Positions 17,979-27,971 of a stretch of 64,000 bases of DNA are shown one piece after another. Location of the stretch: NCBI GenBank assembly GCA_963819885.1, contig CAWFXV010000011.1:26860-90859 (forward strand), in the 5' to 3' direction. Below the pieces are notes generated by a model that saw only the letters and a list, made by a program, of their open reading frames with translations, searched no databases and was not told where the DNA came from. A program made the position numbers and the translations under genes. The stretch is from JACVRX01 sp963819885. GTDB lineage: Bacteria; Actinomycetota; Actinomycetes; Jiangellales; Jiangellaceae. Within the stretch, counting starts at the first letter, position 1. Every line of letters starts with the position of its first letter.

Positions 17979-19265
17979 ATGCGACGTAGGCAACTGGGCA
18001 AAGGGGCGACGATCTCGCTGACGGCAGCGTTGCTGCTGATGGTGAGTGCATGTGGCGGTGGTGACGGTGACGGTGATGCGGCGGCGCCGACCGATGGCGC
18101 GACTACGCCCGCCGGCGGCGCGGGTGGCGAGGGAGACCTGCTGATCTGGACCGACGATATTCAGGCACCGTCCATTCAGGAGGCCGCCGACGCGTTCGGT
18201 GAGGCGAACGGCATCACCGTCAATGTTGAGTCGATCGCGGAAGAGCTGCAGACGCAGTTCGTCACGGCAGCCCAGGCGGGCAACGCCCCGGACCTCGTCA
18301 CCGGTGCCCATGACTGGATCGGCAACCTGGTCCAGAACGGGACGATCGACCCGATCCAGATGACCGAGGAGAAGAAGGCGGAGTTCAACGAGCTCGCGCT
18401 CGAAGCCCTGACGTACAACGGTCAGGTCTACGGCGTGCCGTACGCGATCGAGAACCTGGTCCTGTACCGGAATACCGATCTCGCGCCCGACGCACCGGCC
18501 ACATTCGAGGAACTCGTGGCCACTGGCGAGGAACTGGTGGCTAGCGGCCAGGCGACCGAGATCATGGCGCTACCGGTCGGCGAGAACGGCGACCCGTACC
18601 ATATGTACCCCTTCTACACCTCTGCCGGCGGCTACCTGTTCGGCGAGGCGGCCGACGGCGGCTACGACCCTGCGGACCTGGGGCTGGCCGATCCCGCGGC
18701 CGCTGAAGCCATGGCCAAGATCGGCGCGTACGGCGAGACGGGCGCGGGTGCTTTCAAGCGGTCGATCGGTGGCGACCAGGCCGTCGCCCTGTTCACCGAA
18801 GGAAAGACGGCGTACCTGGTCAGTGGCCCCTGGTCGCTCCCGCAGATCAAGGACTCGGGCATCCCGTACGCGATCTCGCCGATCCCGGGTTTCGAAGGCG
18901 CTGACCCGGCCCGGCCGTTCATCGGAGCCTATGGGTTGTATGTCGCTAGTGGCGGCGAAAACAAGGCGATTGCCCAGGAGTTCGCGACCAACTTCTTCCC
19001 GACGAACGACGTTGCAGTCGGGCTCTACGAGACCGGCGGTCGGGCACCGGCGCTGACCAGCGCGTTCGATCAGGTGGCGGCCGACAACCCGGACGTACAG
19101 GCGATCCTGGATGCCGGCAAGGATGGCGACCCGATGCCAGCCATTCCGGAAATGGCTGCGGTCTGGACGCCATGGGGCATCGCCGTGGCTGCGGTAGTCG
19201 GCGGCGAGGACCCGGCCGCATCGACAGAAGCCGCGGCAACCGCCATCCAGGAGGCGATCGGCTGA
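17979..19265 (+). CDS. Sugar ABC transporter substrate-binding lipoprotein (MalE type)
   Basis: A 428-residue lipoprotein: basic n-region MRRRQLGKG, hydrophobic core, lipobox LMVSAC with lipidated Cys25, then a Gly/Asp/Ala-rich linker and a family 1 solute-binding fold (DLLIWTDDIQAPSIQEAADAF, cut at DDIQAP; VTGAHDWIGNLVQNG; AYLVSGPWSLPQI; AVWTPWGIAVAAVV). It should capture a maltodextrin- or sucrose-like sugar at the outer face of the membrane for the two permeases downstream. ATG 17979 follows GAGGAGG. The gene is followed by a long intercistronic hairpin, which in mal operons helps keep binding protein more abundant than the permeases. Confidence 0.94.
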   Translation: MRRRQLGKGATISLTAALLLMVSACGGGDGDGDAAAPTDGATTPAGGAGGEGDLLIWTDDIQAPSIQEAADAFGEANGITVNVESIAEELQTQFVTAAQAGNAPDLVTGAHDWIGNLVQNGTIDPIQMTEEKKAEFNELALEALTYNGQVYGVPYAIENLVLYRNTDLAPDAPATFEELVATGEELVASGQATEIMALPVGENGDPYHMYPFYTSAGGYLFGEAADGGYDPADLGLADPAAAEAMAKIGAYGETGAGAFKRSIGGDQAVALFTEGKTAYLVSGPWSLPQIKDSGIPYAISPIPGFEGADPARPFIGAYGLYVASGGENKAIAQEFATNFFPTNDVAVGLYETGGRAPALTSAFDQVAADNPDVQAILDAGKDGDPMPAIPEMAAVWTPWGIAVAAVVGGEDPAASTEAAATAIQEAIG

Positions 19266-19269
19266 CTCT

Positions 19270-19319
19270 GATGCTGGGCCGGCTCGAACCGAGCCGCAAG
19301 AACGAGCCGGTCCAGCATC
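19270..19319 (+). promoter_or_regulatory. Intercistronic stem-loop between binding-protein and permease genes
   Basis: GATGCTGGGCCGGCTCG (19270-19286) pairs with CGAGCCGGTCCAGCATC (19303-19319): 17 base pairs including one G-U wobble, with a 16-base loop. There is no U tract. Its place right after the binding-protein stop matches the 3'-stabilising or attenuating structure known between malE and malF in other bacteria. Confidence 0.72.
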
Positions 19320-19349
19320 CAACCGCCCCGTCATCCCGAGGAGGGTCCA

Positions 19350-20968
19350 GTGGCAAAGACCGAAACTGACAGGGGCGGCCGTCCCGCGGAGGCCGGCGGA
19401 CCCGCACCAGATATTCCCGGGCTGTCCACCCGGCGGACCAGCTCGGCCACCGGGATGATCATCAAGATCATCTTGCTCGGCCTGGTTCTCGCATTGGCGA
19501 TCTTCGGCGTCATCCCGCTGATCGCCGACGGCAGATGGCTGTGGGTCGCCATCTTGGTGGTCGTCACCGCCATCATGTTCTTCGTCTACCTCAGCCCGCG
19601 CGTCATCCCGTTGAAATACCTCCTGCCGGGCACGATCTTGCTGCTCGCGTTCGTCGTCTATCCGGTCATCGGCACCGCGGCGGTGGCGTTCACGAACTTC
19701 GGTGACGGCCATCGCGGCACCAAAGAAGAGGCCATCGACGGCGATCGAGGGGGCGTCGGTTCAGCAAGTCGAGGGCTCGACGGTCTACCAACTGACAGTG
19801 GCGACGGAGGGCGACCCGGCCACTGGTGACATCGTGTTCCTCCTGGTCGATCCCGAAACCCAGCAGCCGCAGGTTGGCACGGCGGATGGCCTGGAGGACC
19901 TCGACGAGGGCTCGGTCCAGATCGACGGCGGCAAGATCGTGAGCGCCGAGGGCTACACCGTGCTCAACATTGGCCAAGCCAGTGCACGCACCGAGGACAT
20001 CGAGGCGCTGAGCATCCCGACCGAGGGCGGCGCGATCCGAGCCCAAGGACTCTCCCAGGCATTCGAAGGCGCTCCGATCCAGAATTACGAAGCCGATTGC
20101 GACTGCATCACCGACGCCAACACGGGCCAGGTCTGGACGGCAAATGAAGAGGAAGGCCTGTTCGTCGACGAGAACGGTGATGCGTTGGCGCAGGGCTGGC
20201 GGGTCAACGTGGGCTTCCAGAACTTCGCCGAGGTGCTGACCAACCACGACGATTCGCGCATCCTTCGTCACGATCTTGATCTGGAACTTCGTGTTCGCCA
20301 TCGGGACCGTGACGATCACGTTCGCGTTGGGCCTGCTGGTAGCGATCGTGCTCAACAACGAGCGGTTGAAGGGCCAGCGGTTGCTGCGTTCGCTGTTGAT
20401 CCTGCCCTACGCCATGCCCGGGTTCGCGATGTACCTGGTGTGGCGGGACATGTTCAACACCGACTTCGGGCTCATCAACCGGCTGTTCGGACTCGAGGTC
20501 AACTGGTTCGGCACTCCGACGACGGCGAGGATCGCGATCCTGCTGATCCAGCTGTGGCTTGGTTACTCGTACATGTTCCTGGTCTGCACGGGTGCCCTAC
20601 AGGCGATCCCGGCCGATCTCCAGGAGGCTGCGCAGGTCGACGGCGCGAAGCCGTTGCACGCGTTCCGGACCATCACGTTCCCCTTGCTGCTGGTTGCCCT
20701 GGCGCCGCTGCTGATCGCATCGTTCGCGTTCAACTTCAACAACTTCGCAGCCATCTTCCTGACAACTGACGGTGCGCCGTTCCCGCCGGACAATCCGACC
20801 GCGGGTTCGACCGACATCCTGATCACCTATACGTACCGCCTGGCGTTCGGCGGTGCCGGAGCGCAGTACGGATTCGCGGCCGCGGTCTCGATCTTCATCT
20901 TCCTCATCGTGGCAGTCATTTCCATCATCGGCTTCCGCAGGACCCATGCTTTGGAGGAGATCAACTGA
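19350..20968 (+). pseudogene. Sugar ABC transporter permease (MalF type), frame broken twice by single-base insertions
   Basis: GTG 19350 follows GAGGAGGG. The first frame gives MAKTETDRGG, three hydrophobic helices (MIIKIILLGLVLALAIFGV among them) and YPVIGTAAVAFTNFGDG. An extra G near 19741 shifts frame; the second frame gives the large external domain typical of MalF (ASVQQVEGSTVYQLTV to WRVNVGFQNFAEVLTN). An extra C near 20261 shifts again; the third frame gives the binding-protein-dependent core with IWNFVFAIGTVTITFALG and the EAAQVDGAKPLHAFRTITFP loop that contacts the ATPase. Corrected, it is a normal protein of about 538 residues whose stop overlaps the next gene (TGATG). Sequence error is more likely than loss, since the rest of the operon looks intact. 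Confidence 0.87.
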
Positions 20969-21909
20969 TGTCTGATCTCGGCGCGGCAAGTCTGTCGCAT
21001 CCCGGCCCCGGGCCGGAGGGTGAGCAGGCTCCCCAGCATGAAGTCGTCCGGTTGGGCAGCGCGAGGGGCAACTGGTTCCAGCAGGTGGGGTGGCGGTACC
21101 TGGTTGGCCTCGTCGCCTTGGTGTTCTCGATCTTCCCGATCCTGTTCGTGGTGTCGGCAGCGTTCAACCCGGTCGGTACGCTCAGCTCTTCGAACCTGAT
21201 CCCGACCAATGCGAGCCTGCAGAACTTCACCGAGCTGTTCAACGACACGAACTTCGTCCGGTGGTTCCTCAACACGCTGTTCATCGGTTTCGTCTCAGCG
21301 GCGCTGTCGATGTTTATCTCCGCCACCGCGGCGTACGCTTTCTCGCGGTTCCGGTTCACCGGTCGCCGGTCGTCCTTGCTGTTCATCCTGCTGGTGCAGA
21401 TGTTCCCGGCGCTGCTGGCGATCGTGACGCTCTACCTGATGTTCTCGAGGATCACCGAGTACTACCCGGCGATCGGCTTCAACACGCCGTGGTCGATCAT
21501 CCTGGTCTACATGGGTGGTGCGCTCGGTGTGAATACATGGCTCATGAAGGGCTTCTTCGACACCATTCCCAAGGATCTCGACGAATCCGCGAAGGTCGAC
21601 GGCGCGACCCACTCGCAGATCTACTTCGGCATCATCCTGCCGCTCGTCCTGCCGATTCTTGCTATCACTGGGCTGTTGGGATTCATCGGGGCGGTCAGCG
21701 AGATCATGGTCGCCAACATCTTCCTGACCCAACCCGATGCCAAGACAGTGGCGATCGGGCTGTACGGGCTCGTAGCGGCCGAACGCAACGCCAATTTTGG
21801 TGTCTTCGCCGCTGGCTCGGTACTCGTCGCGATCCCGACGGTGCTGCTCTTCCAGTTGCTACAGCGCTACATCGTCGGCGGGCTCACCGCCGGCGCGGTC
21901 AAGGGATGA
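20968..21909 (+). CDS. Sugar ABC transporter permease (MalG type)
   Basis: A 313-residue inner-membrane permease with six helices. The EAA loop, ESAKVDGATHSQIYFGIILP, sits between helices 4 and 5 and docks on the ATPase. It forms the transport channel with the preceding MalF-type permease, to which it is coupled by a one-base stop/start overlap. The N-terminal 35 residues are cytosolic and hydrophilic. It is complete and undisturbed, unlike its partner. Confidence 0.94.
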   Translation: MSDLGAASLSHPGPGPEGEQAPQHEVVRLGSARGNWFQQVGWRYLVGLVALVFSIFPILFVVSAAFNPVGTLSSSNLIPTNASLQNFTELFNDTNFVRWFLNTLFIGFVSAALSMFISATAAYAFSRFRFTGRRSSLLFILLVQMFPALLAIVTLYLMFSRITEYYPAIGFNTPWSIILVYMGGALGVNTWLMKGFFDTIPKDLDESAKVDGATHSQIYFGIILPLVLPILAITGLLGFIGAVSEIMVANIFLTQPDAKTVAIGLYGLVAAERNANFGVFAAGSVLVAIPTVLLFQLLQRYIVGGLTAGAVKG

Positions 21910-21955
21910 TCGACATGGCAGCGCAGCTTCACCCAACCATCACCGGAGGAAACCC

Positions 21956-23150
<1,195 letters not shown>

Positions 23151-23166
23151 GCGGCACTGACTGGCA

Positions 23167-24138
23167 GTGCTGCGCCTCCCTGACCACTGGATCTGGGACA
23201 GCTGGATCGCCGACGACAGCGAGCGGTACCACCTGTTCTTCCTGCGGGCGTCCCGCGCTCTGCTCGATCCAGACCGGCGGCACCTACGGGCGTCGATCGG
23301 CCATGCGACGTCGACCGATCTGCGTGACTGGCAGGTAGGTCCAGACGCTCTGGTCCATGCCGACGCTCCGGGATGGGACGACCTCGCGACCTGGACCGGC
23401 TCCGTGGTGCAGGCCGATGACCAGCGCTGGTGGTTGTTCTACACCGGGCTCAGCCGTGCCGAGCGGGGCATGACTCAACGAGTGGGAGCTGCGGTTTCCG
23501 ACGATCTGGTGCAGTGGGATCGGGTGGGTACGGAACCGCTGGTCGAGGCCGATCCGCGATGGTACGGCCCGAGCGCACATTCCCACCTGGCGTGGCGCGA
23601 TCCCTTTGTGATCCGAGATCCCGGCGGTGATGGCTGGCACATGCTGCTGACGGCCAACGCCAAGAATGGTTTACCCGAACGGGCGGGTGTCATCGGCCAC
23701 GCCCGTAGCGAAGACCTCCGCTCCTGGCGGGTGCAGCCGCCGCTTTCAGATCCGGCGGGTTACCCGCATCTCGAGGTGCCCCAATGTCACGTTGTCGACG
23801 GCACCCCATTGTTGATCTTCTCGTGTCGCCCCTCGGACGTCGACCGTGATCATTGGGATCGGTCCGTCGTCGGCCCGGCCGGAGCTGTCTGGAGCGTGCC
23901 AGCTGAATCGTTGCTCGGGCCGTGGGACCTAGCGTTGGCCAGTGCTCTCGATCACCCCACGTTGTACTCGGGCCAGCTGGTTCAGGACCGGGCGGGCAAC
24001 TGGTGGGTGCTCGGGTTCTCCGACCAGCCCGACCCGATCTTCCAGGGCGAGGTACTCGATCCCCTTCCGGTGAAAGTCGGTACACTGGGTTTGGAGATCG
24101 CCGGCCAGATCGACGAATCTCCGCCGGCTGCGCCATGA
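23167..24138 (+). CDS. GH32/GH68-like five-bladed beta-propeller glycosidase
   Basis: A 323-residue single-domain protein without the usual C-terminal beta-sandwich of GH32. Residues expected of the clan are visible: Asp11 in HWIWDSW (nucleophile position), Asp145 in WRDPFVIRD (RDP motif) and Glu203 in HLEVPQCH (acid/base position). The family mostly cleaves or transfers fructose from sucrose and fructans. The stop overlaps the GH13 start (ATGA) and a PfkB fructokinase-like remnant lies downstream, all consistent with a sucrose-type substrate. There is no signal peptide, so it would act on imported sugar. The assignment to GH32 rather than GH43/GH62 relatives is from motifs only. Confidence 0.75.
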   Translation: MLRLPDHWIWDSWIADDSERYHLFFLRASRALLDPDRRHLRASIGHATSTDLRDWQVGPDALVHADAPGWDDLATWTGSVVQADDQRWWLFYTGLSRAERGMTQRVGAAVSDDLVQWDRVGTEPLVEADPRWYGPSAHSHLAWRDPFVIRDPGGDGWHMLLTANAKNGLPERAGVIGHARSEDLRSWRVQPPLSDPAGYPHLEVPQCHVVDGTPLLIFSCRPSDVDRDHWDRSVVGPAGAVWSVPAESLLGPWDLALASALDHPTLYSGQLVQDRAGNWWVLGFSDQPDPIFQGEVLDPLPVKVGTLGLEIAGQIDESPPAAP

Positions 24139-25964
24139 CCCTCCTGGACGACATCCCGCATCACGATGGATCCGAGCAGTACGTCGGGGACGACCGGCCA
24201 GCCCTCGGCGACATCGTGCCGGTGTGGCTGCGCGTCCCGCACGGATACCAACTCGAGCGGGCATGGGTTCGATCGACTCCTGACGCGGAACCTCATTTCG
24301 ACGAAGCAGTGGTGGATCGGGTCGACGAGTTTGCGACGTGGTATCGCGCCGACCTGCAGATCGCGAACGCGCTGACTCGGTACCGATGGCTGCTCGGCGG
24401 AGCGGCGGAGTACGGGTGGATCAACGGCACCGGGCGACACGACCATGACGTGCCCGACGCCCATGACTTCGTCATCTCAGCGCACGCTGCACCGCCTGGG
24501 TGGGCGACCGACGCGTTGGTCTACGAGATCTTCCCGGACCGGTTCGCCCGTTCGGCCGCCGCAGACGGGCGCGCCCTTCCAGCGTGGGCGATCCCGGCGG
24601 GATGGGACGATCCGGTCGTCTACTCCGAGCCCGATGTCGCCCACCAGGTCTACGGCGGGGATCTCGACGGCATCGTCGAGCACCTCGACCACGTTCAGGC
24701 CCTCGGGTTCAACACCATCTACTTGACACCGTTCTTCCCGGCAGCGTCGATCCACCGGTACGACGCTGCGACATTCGACCGTGTCGACCCCCTCCTCGGG
24801 GGAGACGAGGCGCTGGCGCGGTTCACGGCGGCAGCGCATGGCCGTGGCATCCGGGTCGTGGGCGATTTGACCACCAACCACTCGGGATCTACCCATGAGT
24901 GGTTCGAGGCGGCCAGGACCGATCCAACCGCCGTCGAGCGGGAGTTCTACTACTTCCGTGACGACGGTACGTATCTGTCCTGGTACAACCACCCCACGCT
25001 GCCGAAGCTGCGGTTCAGTACCGAACTGCGCCGCAGGCTGCTGGAAGGCGAGGCGTCGGTCGTGGGGCGCTGGCTCCGTCCGCCGATCTCGTTGGACGGG
25101 TGGCGCATCGACGCGGCCAACATGGCCGGCAGATGGTCGTGGGAGGACTTCAACCTCGACATCGCCCGCGCCATCCGCCGGACGATGCGCGAGGTCAACC
25201 CGAACGCCCTTCTGATTGCCGAGAACTTCCTCGACGCGTCTGACGACCTTTCCGGTGAGGGCTGGCACGGCGCCATGAACTACGCAGGTTTCCTTCGACC
25301 GGTGTGGTCGTGGCTCCGCTCGCCGGACTACCACGAACCGTTCCTCGGGCTCCCCGGCCTTCCCAGGCTCGACGGCGGCGCGACTTATCAGACCATGCGG
25401 GAGTTCCAAGCGGTGAACCCCTGGCGGTCGCTGGCGACCTCGTGGTCGCTGATCGGTTCCCATGACACCCCCCGTGTCCGTACCGTGCTCGGCGACGCCG
25501 AAACGGTCGCGGTCGCGGCTGGACTCCTGTTCACAATGCCGGGCGTCCCGATGGTCTTCATGGGCGACGAATTGGGCGGCGAGGGAGTCCAGGGTGAGGA
25601 CGCCCGCCGACCAATGCCATGGCATCGTCCCGACACGTGGGATCTGACTACGTTCGAGCGGTACCGTGCGCTGGCGCGACTGCGGGCCAGGTCGCCTGCT
25701 CTGAAGTCTGGTGGGCTGCGATGGATCGCCGCCGGGGACGAGTTCCTGGTCTACCTCCGGGAGAGCGCTAGTGAGGCGCTGCTCTGCGTGGCTTCACGCG
25801 GCGGTGCCGTTCCGATCGTCGTGCCGGCTGCCCGGCTCGGGCTGACCGCGACGGGCGAGGCGGAAGCGGTGTATGGGCCCGGGGACGCGCTTCGGGCCGA
25901 CACCGCTGGTCTGGTCGTGATCCCTGTTGAAGGGCCGGGTTTCACGGCATGGCGGCTCCGTTGA
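24135..25964 (+). CDS. GH13 alpha-glycosidase (neopullulanase/cyclomaltodextrinase-like)
   Basis: A 609-residue cytosolic enzyme. An N-terminal beta domain (VPVWLRVPHGYQLERAWVR) precedes the (beta/alpha)8 barrel, starting WATDALVYEIFPDRFARS. The catalytic triad is Asp326 in DGWRIDAANM, Glu363 in LLIAENF and Asp444 in GSHDTPR. It should hydrolyse imported alpha-glucan oligosaccharides. The N-terminal domain and IFPDRF motif fit maltodextrin-type enzymes rather than sucrose phosphorylases. It is the last intact gene of the operon; its 3' end overlaps the PfkB remnant on the opposite strand by 23 bases. Confidence 0.92.
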   Translation: MTLLDDIPHHDGSEQYVGDDRPALGDIVPVWLRVPHGYQLERAWVRSTPDAEPHFDEAVVDRVDEFATWYRADLQIANALTRYRWLLGGAAEYGWINGTGRHDHDVPDAHDFVISAHAAPPGWATDALVYEIFPDRFARSAAADGRALPAWAIPAGWDDPVVYSEPDVAHQVYGGDLDGIVEHLDHVQALGFNTIYLTPFFPAASIHRYDAATFDRVDPLLGGDEALARFTAAAHGRGIRVVGDLTTNHSGSTHEWFEAARTDPTAVEREFYYFRDDGTYLSWYNHPTLPKLRFSTELRRRLLEGEASVVGRWLRPPISLDGWRIDAANMAGRWSWEDFNLDIARAIRRTMREVNPNALLIAENFLDASDDLSGEGWHGAMNYAGFLRPVWSWLRSPDYHEPFLGLPGLPRLDGGATYQTMREFQAVNPWRSLATSWSLIGSHDTPRVRTVLGDAETVAVAAGLLFTMPGVPMVFMGDELGGEGVQGEDARRPMPWHRPDTWDLTTFERYRALARLRARSPALKSGGLRWIAAGDEFLVYLRESASEALLCVASRGGAVPIVVPAARLGLTATGEAEAVYGPGDALRADTAGLVVIPVEGPGFTAWRLR

Positions 25965-26202
25965 AAGGCGTCGCGACGAGCCCGTGGATGAGGCCAGCGG
26001 TGAAGGCGTCGCCGGCGCCGTTCGAGTCGATGCCGTGCCCGACCGGGGCCGCAAGGACATCGTGCTGCTCGCTGTCGCGGTCAATGGCAACGGCGCCCTT
26101 GTCGCCTCGGGTGCAGACAACCAGCCGACGACCGGCGTTGAGAGCGCGGCACAGTGGGCCGGTGATTGCCGACCTGAGCCAAGCATGGCCGGCGCCACCG
26201 AG
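25942..26202 (-). pseudogene. PfkB-family sugar kinase, C-terminal remnant
   Basis: Reading the minus strand gives an uninterrupted 86-codon stretch with VVCTRGDKGAVAID, then GIDSNGAGDAFTAGLIHGL, the second PfkB signature containing the catalytic Asp, and a TGA at 25944. An in-frame TAG at 26205-26203 closes it upstream, no start codon is available, and the N-terminal two thirds of the kinase are absent. It is therefore a decayed fructokinase-like gene. Its place next to GH32- and GH13-like genes suggests that the locus once phosphorylated the released fructose or a similar sugar itself. Confidence 0.75.
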
Positions 26203-26215
26203 CTACCGTTGGCTG

Positions 26216-26533
26216 ATGACCACCGGCGACCCTCTAGTGCCGGAGCCGGTGCCGGATTCGCGCATTGTTCCGTACGCGCCCATCCCCAAGCCATCGGGAT
26301 TCGCCGTGGCGTCACTCGTTCTCGGCATCCTCGGGCTGTTCCTGTCCTGGATCACCTTCGGTATCCCGTCGATGCTCGCGGTGGTCTTCGGCCACGTCGC
26401 GGTCTCCCGGGTACGGCGCGGGGTCGGCGATGGTCGCGGGATGGCCATCAGCGGGATGGTGCTGGGGTATCTGGTCATCGCGCTGTTCCTGTTCCTCGTC
26501 GTGGCCGTCGGATCCCTCTTCGCCATCTTCTGA
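26216..26533 (+). CDS. DUF4190-type small membrane protein
   Basis: A 105-residue protein: a Pro-rich N-terminus (MTTGDPLVPEPVPDSRIVPYAPIP, split as MTTGDPLVPEPV and PYAPIP), helix 1 (GFAVASLVLGILGLFLSWI), a loop with AVVFGHVAVSRVRRGVGDGRGMAISG (here GHVAVSRVRRG) and helix 2 (MVLGYLVIALFLFLVVAVG). The GHxAxxRIRR-like loop between two helices is the DUF4190 hallmark. No function is known. ATG 26216 was chosen because the domain starts there; the upstream reading is antisense to the kinase remnant. Confidence 0.85.
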   Translation: MTTGDPLVPEPVPDSRIVPYAPIPKPSGFAVASLVLGILGLFLSWITFGIPSMLAVVFGHVAVSRVRRGVGDGRGMAISGMVLGYLVIALFLFLVVAVGSLFAIF

Positions 26534-26601
26534 CGAGCTCCGCCCGCGTCGACACCACTCGTCGCCCGACTTCCGCCCCGCTGCTGCGATGTGCGAGGCA
26601 G

Positions 26602-26668
26602 GTGGCACGTTGAGCCGTTCCACAAACCAGGGCAAACAGGTCTCCACAGCAACGGTTCACCGTGCCAC
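26602..26668. terminator. Bidirectional terminator-like stem-loop
   Basis: GTGGCACGTTGAGCCGTT (26602-26619) pairs with AACGGTTCACCGTGCCAC (26651-26668): 18 positions with one mismatch and one G-U in one orientation, and a 31-base loop. It lies between two convergent genes (ends 26533 and 26699), where a shared terminator is expected. It lacks a U tract, as is common in actinobacteria. Confidence 0.55.
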
Positions 26669-26698
26669 GCGATACTGAGCACGCCGATTCAACAGAGC

Positions 26699-27862
26699 TC
26701 AGGCTGACAGCTCGCGCTCGAGCGGGGTGCGAAAGCGAGGCTTGACCCGGATGGAGCCGATCCAAGCGGCGAGCTGCGCTGCCTGGCGCTCGACCTCCGC
26801 CGCGACGTCGCGCCCGACGTCCTCCAACAGCCGGTATGCGACCTCGCCGGTCGGACGTTGCGCCCAGCCGCCGATGATCCGCCCGTTACTCCACACGGTC
26901 GGCCCGATGTTGCCTGACCGGTCGAACAGCGACGGACCGTGCGGACCCAGGTACCACGATCGCTCGAACCAGCCCATCGCCGTCGGGTCGAGTGCCGGGA
27001 GCAGAGCGACCCACGGCTCGGGTGCAGCGATCGGTTCGACGTCCTCGGCCAGCACCAGTCCTACCTGCCCATCGAGGTCGACCTCGACCAACTCGATGTC
27101 TGCAAGAGCCCGCTTGACCTGACCTGCGGTCCAACCCGTCCACCACTTGACATCGGCGGCCGTGCCTGGCCCGAACGATGCCAACCATCTCCGTACGAGC
27201 TGGACTCGGGATTCCTCGACCGGAAGTTCGGGAAGCCCTCCGGGCAGCCAGGCCTGGGCGGGCGACCAGTGGTACTGACTGCTCGTCCACGACCCTCGTG
27301 GGCGGCCACGGACGATACGGCCGTCAGCAGCCAGCATGAACAGCACCCAGGTCGTGATGTTCTGCCTCGAAGCGTAGGCCTTGCCCTCGGCCATCAGCAG
27401 CTGAGTGCGCAGGGCAGGCACGTCGGCGGACAATTGCGCGCCGGTGGCCTCACCGCGGGTGGCCAACGCCTTCTCGGTTGCGTCTTCGACTCCCTGCAGC
27501 CAGGTACCGTCTCCCACGCCCGCCTCGGTGAGGAGCTTCGAGTAGGTGCGTCGCTGCCGGGCGGCGATCTCCTTGGTGCATGCGGCCTGCACTACCGGTG
27601 CGAGCTCCACCGGCACCACGAACACGGTCCGGCGCATGCCCAGCATGCGGATTAGAGTTCGCTGCTGATAGAGCGCGCGCTCGATCGACGCTGGTGACAC
27701 CGACGCCGTCCTCGCGTGGAGTGAGAGGAATACCGACGCCGGATCCGTCGCGTGCAGAGCCACCACACCGCGGGCAGCTTCGACCGGTCCGGCCGCCGGT
27801 GTCGCCAAGTGATGCCGGATGGCCAGCCGCACCCGCCGCTCCTCGATGCCAATGCGCTGCAC
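26699..27862 (-). CDS. Winged-helix DNA-binding (HTH_42/YcaQ-type) domain protein
   Basis: A 387-residue protein of the HTH_42 family. Visible blocks: GVVALHATDPASVFLSLHAR near the start, RTLIRMLGMRRTVFVVP, a middle winged-helix stretch (DVKWWTGWTAGQVKRALADI) and the C-terminal WVALLPALDPTAMGWFERSWYLG and GNIGPTVWSNGRIIGGW blocks. E. coli YcaQ and Streptomyces relatives are DNA glycosylases acting on crosslinks or toxin adducts, but most close actinobacterial homologues are unassigned, so a repair role is only possible. GTG 27862 is preceded by TAGGAA and six bases. It is divergent from the lhgO-like gene. Confidence 0.83.
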   Translation of the reverse strand: MQRIGIEERRVRLAIRHHLATPAAGPVEAARGVVALHATDPASVFLSLHARTASVSPASIERALYQQRTLIRMLGMRRTVFVVPVELAPVVQAACTKEIAARQRRTYSKLLTEAGVGDGTWLQGVEDATEKALATRGEATGAQLSADVPALRTQLLMAEGKAYASRQNITTWVLFMLAADGRIVRGRPRGSWTSSQYHWSPAQAWLPGGLPELPVEESRVQLVRRWLASFGPGTAADVKWWTGWTAGQVKRALADIELVEVDLDGQVGLVLAEDVEPIAAPEPWVALLPALDPTAMGWFERSWYLGPHGPSLFDRSGNIGPTVWSNGRIIGGWAQRPTGEVAYRLLEDVGRDVAAEVERQAAQLAAWIGSIRVKPRFRTPLERELSA

Positions 27863-27971
27863 AGACGTTTCCTACCATCGAGGCGGCTCTTGGTGACCGG
27901 CTGCGGGTTCCACCGTGGCCATGTGCGCCAGGTAGCCTGACCCCGCCACGGGCGGGTGGAGCGGAGGCGCA

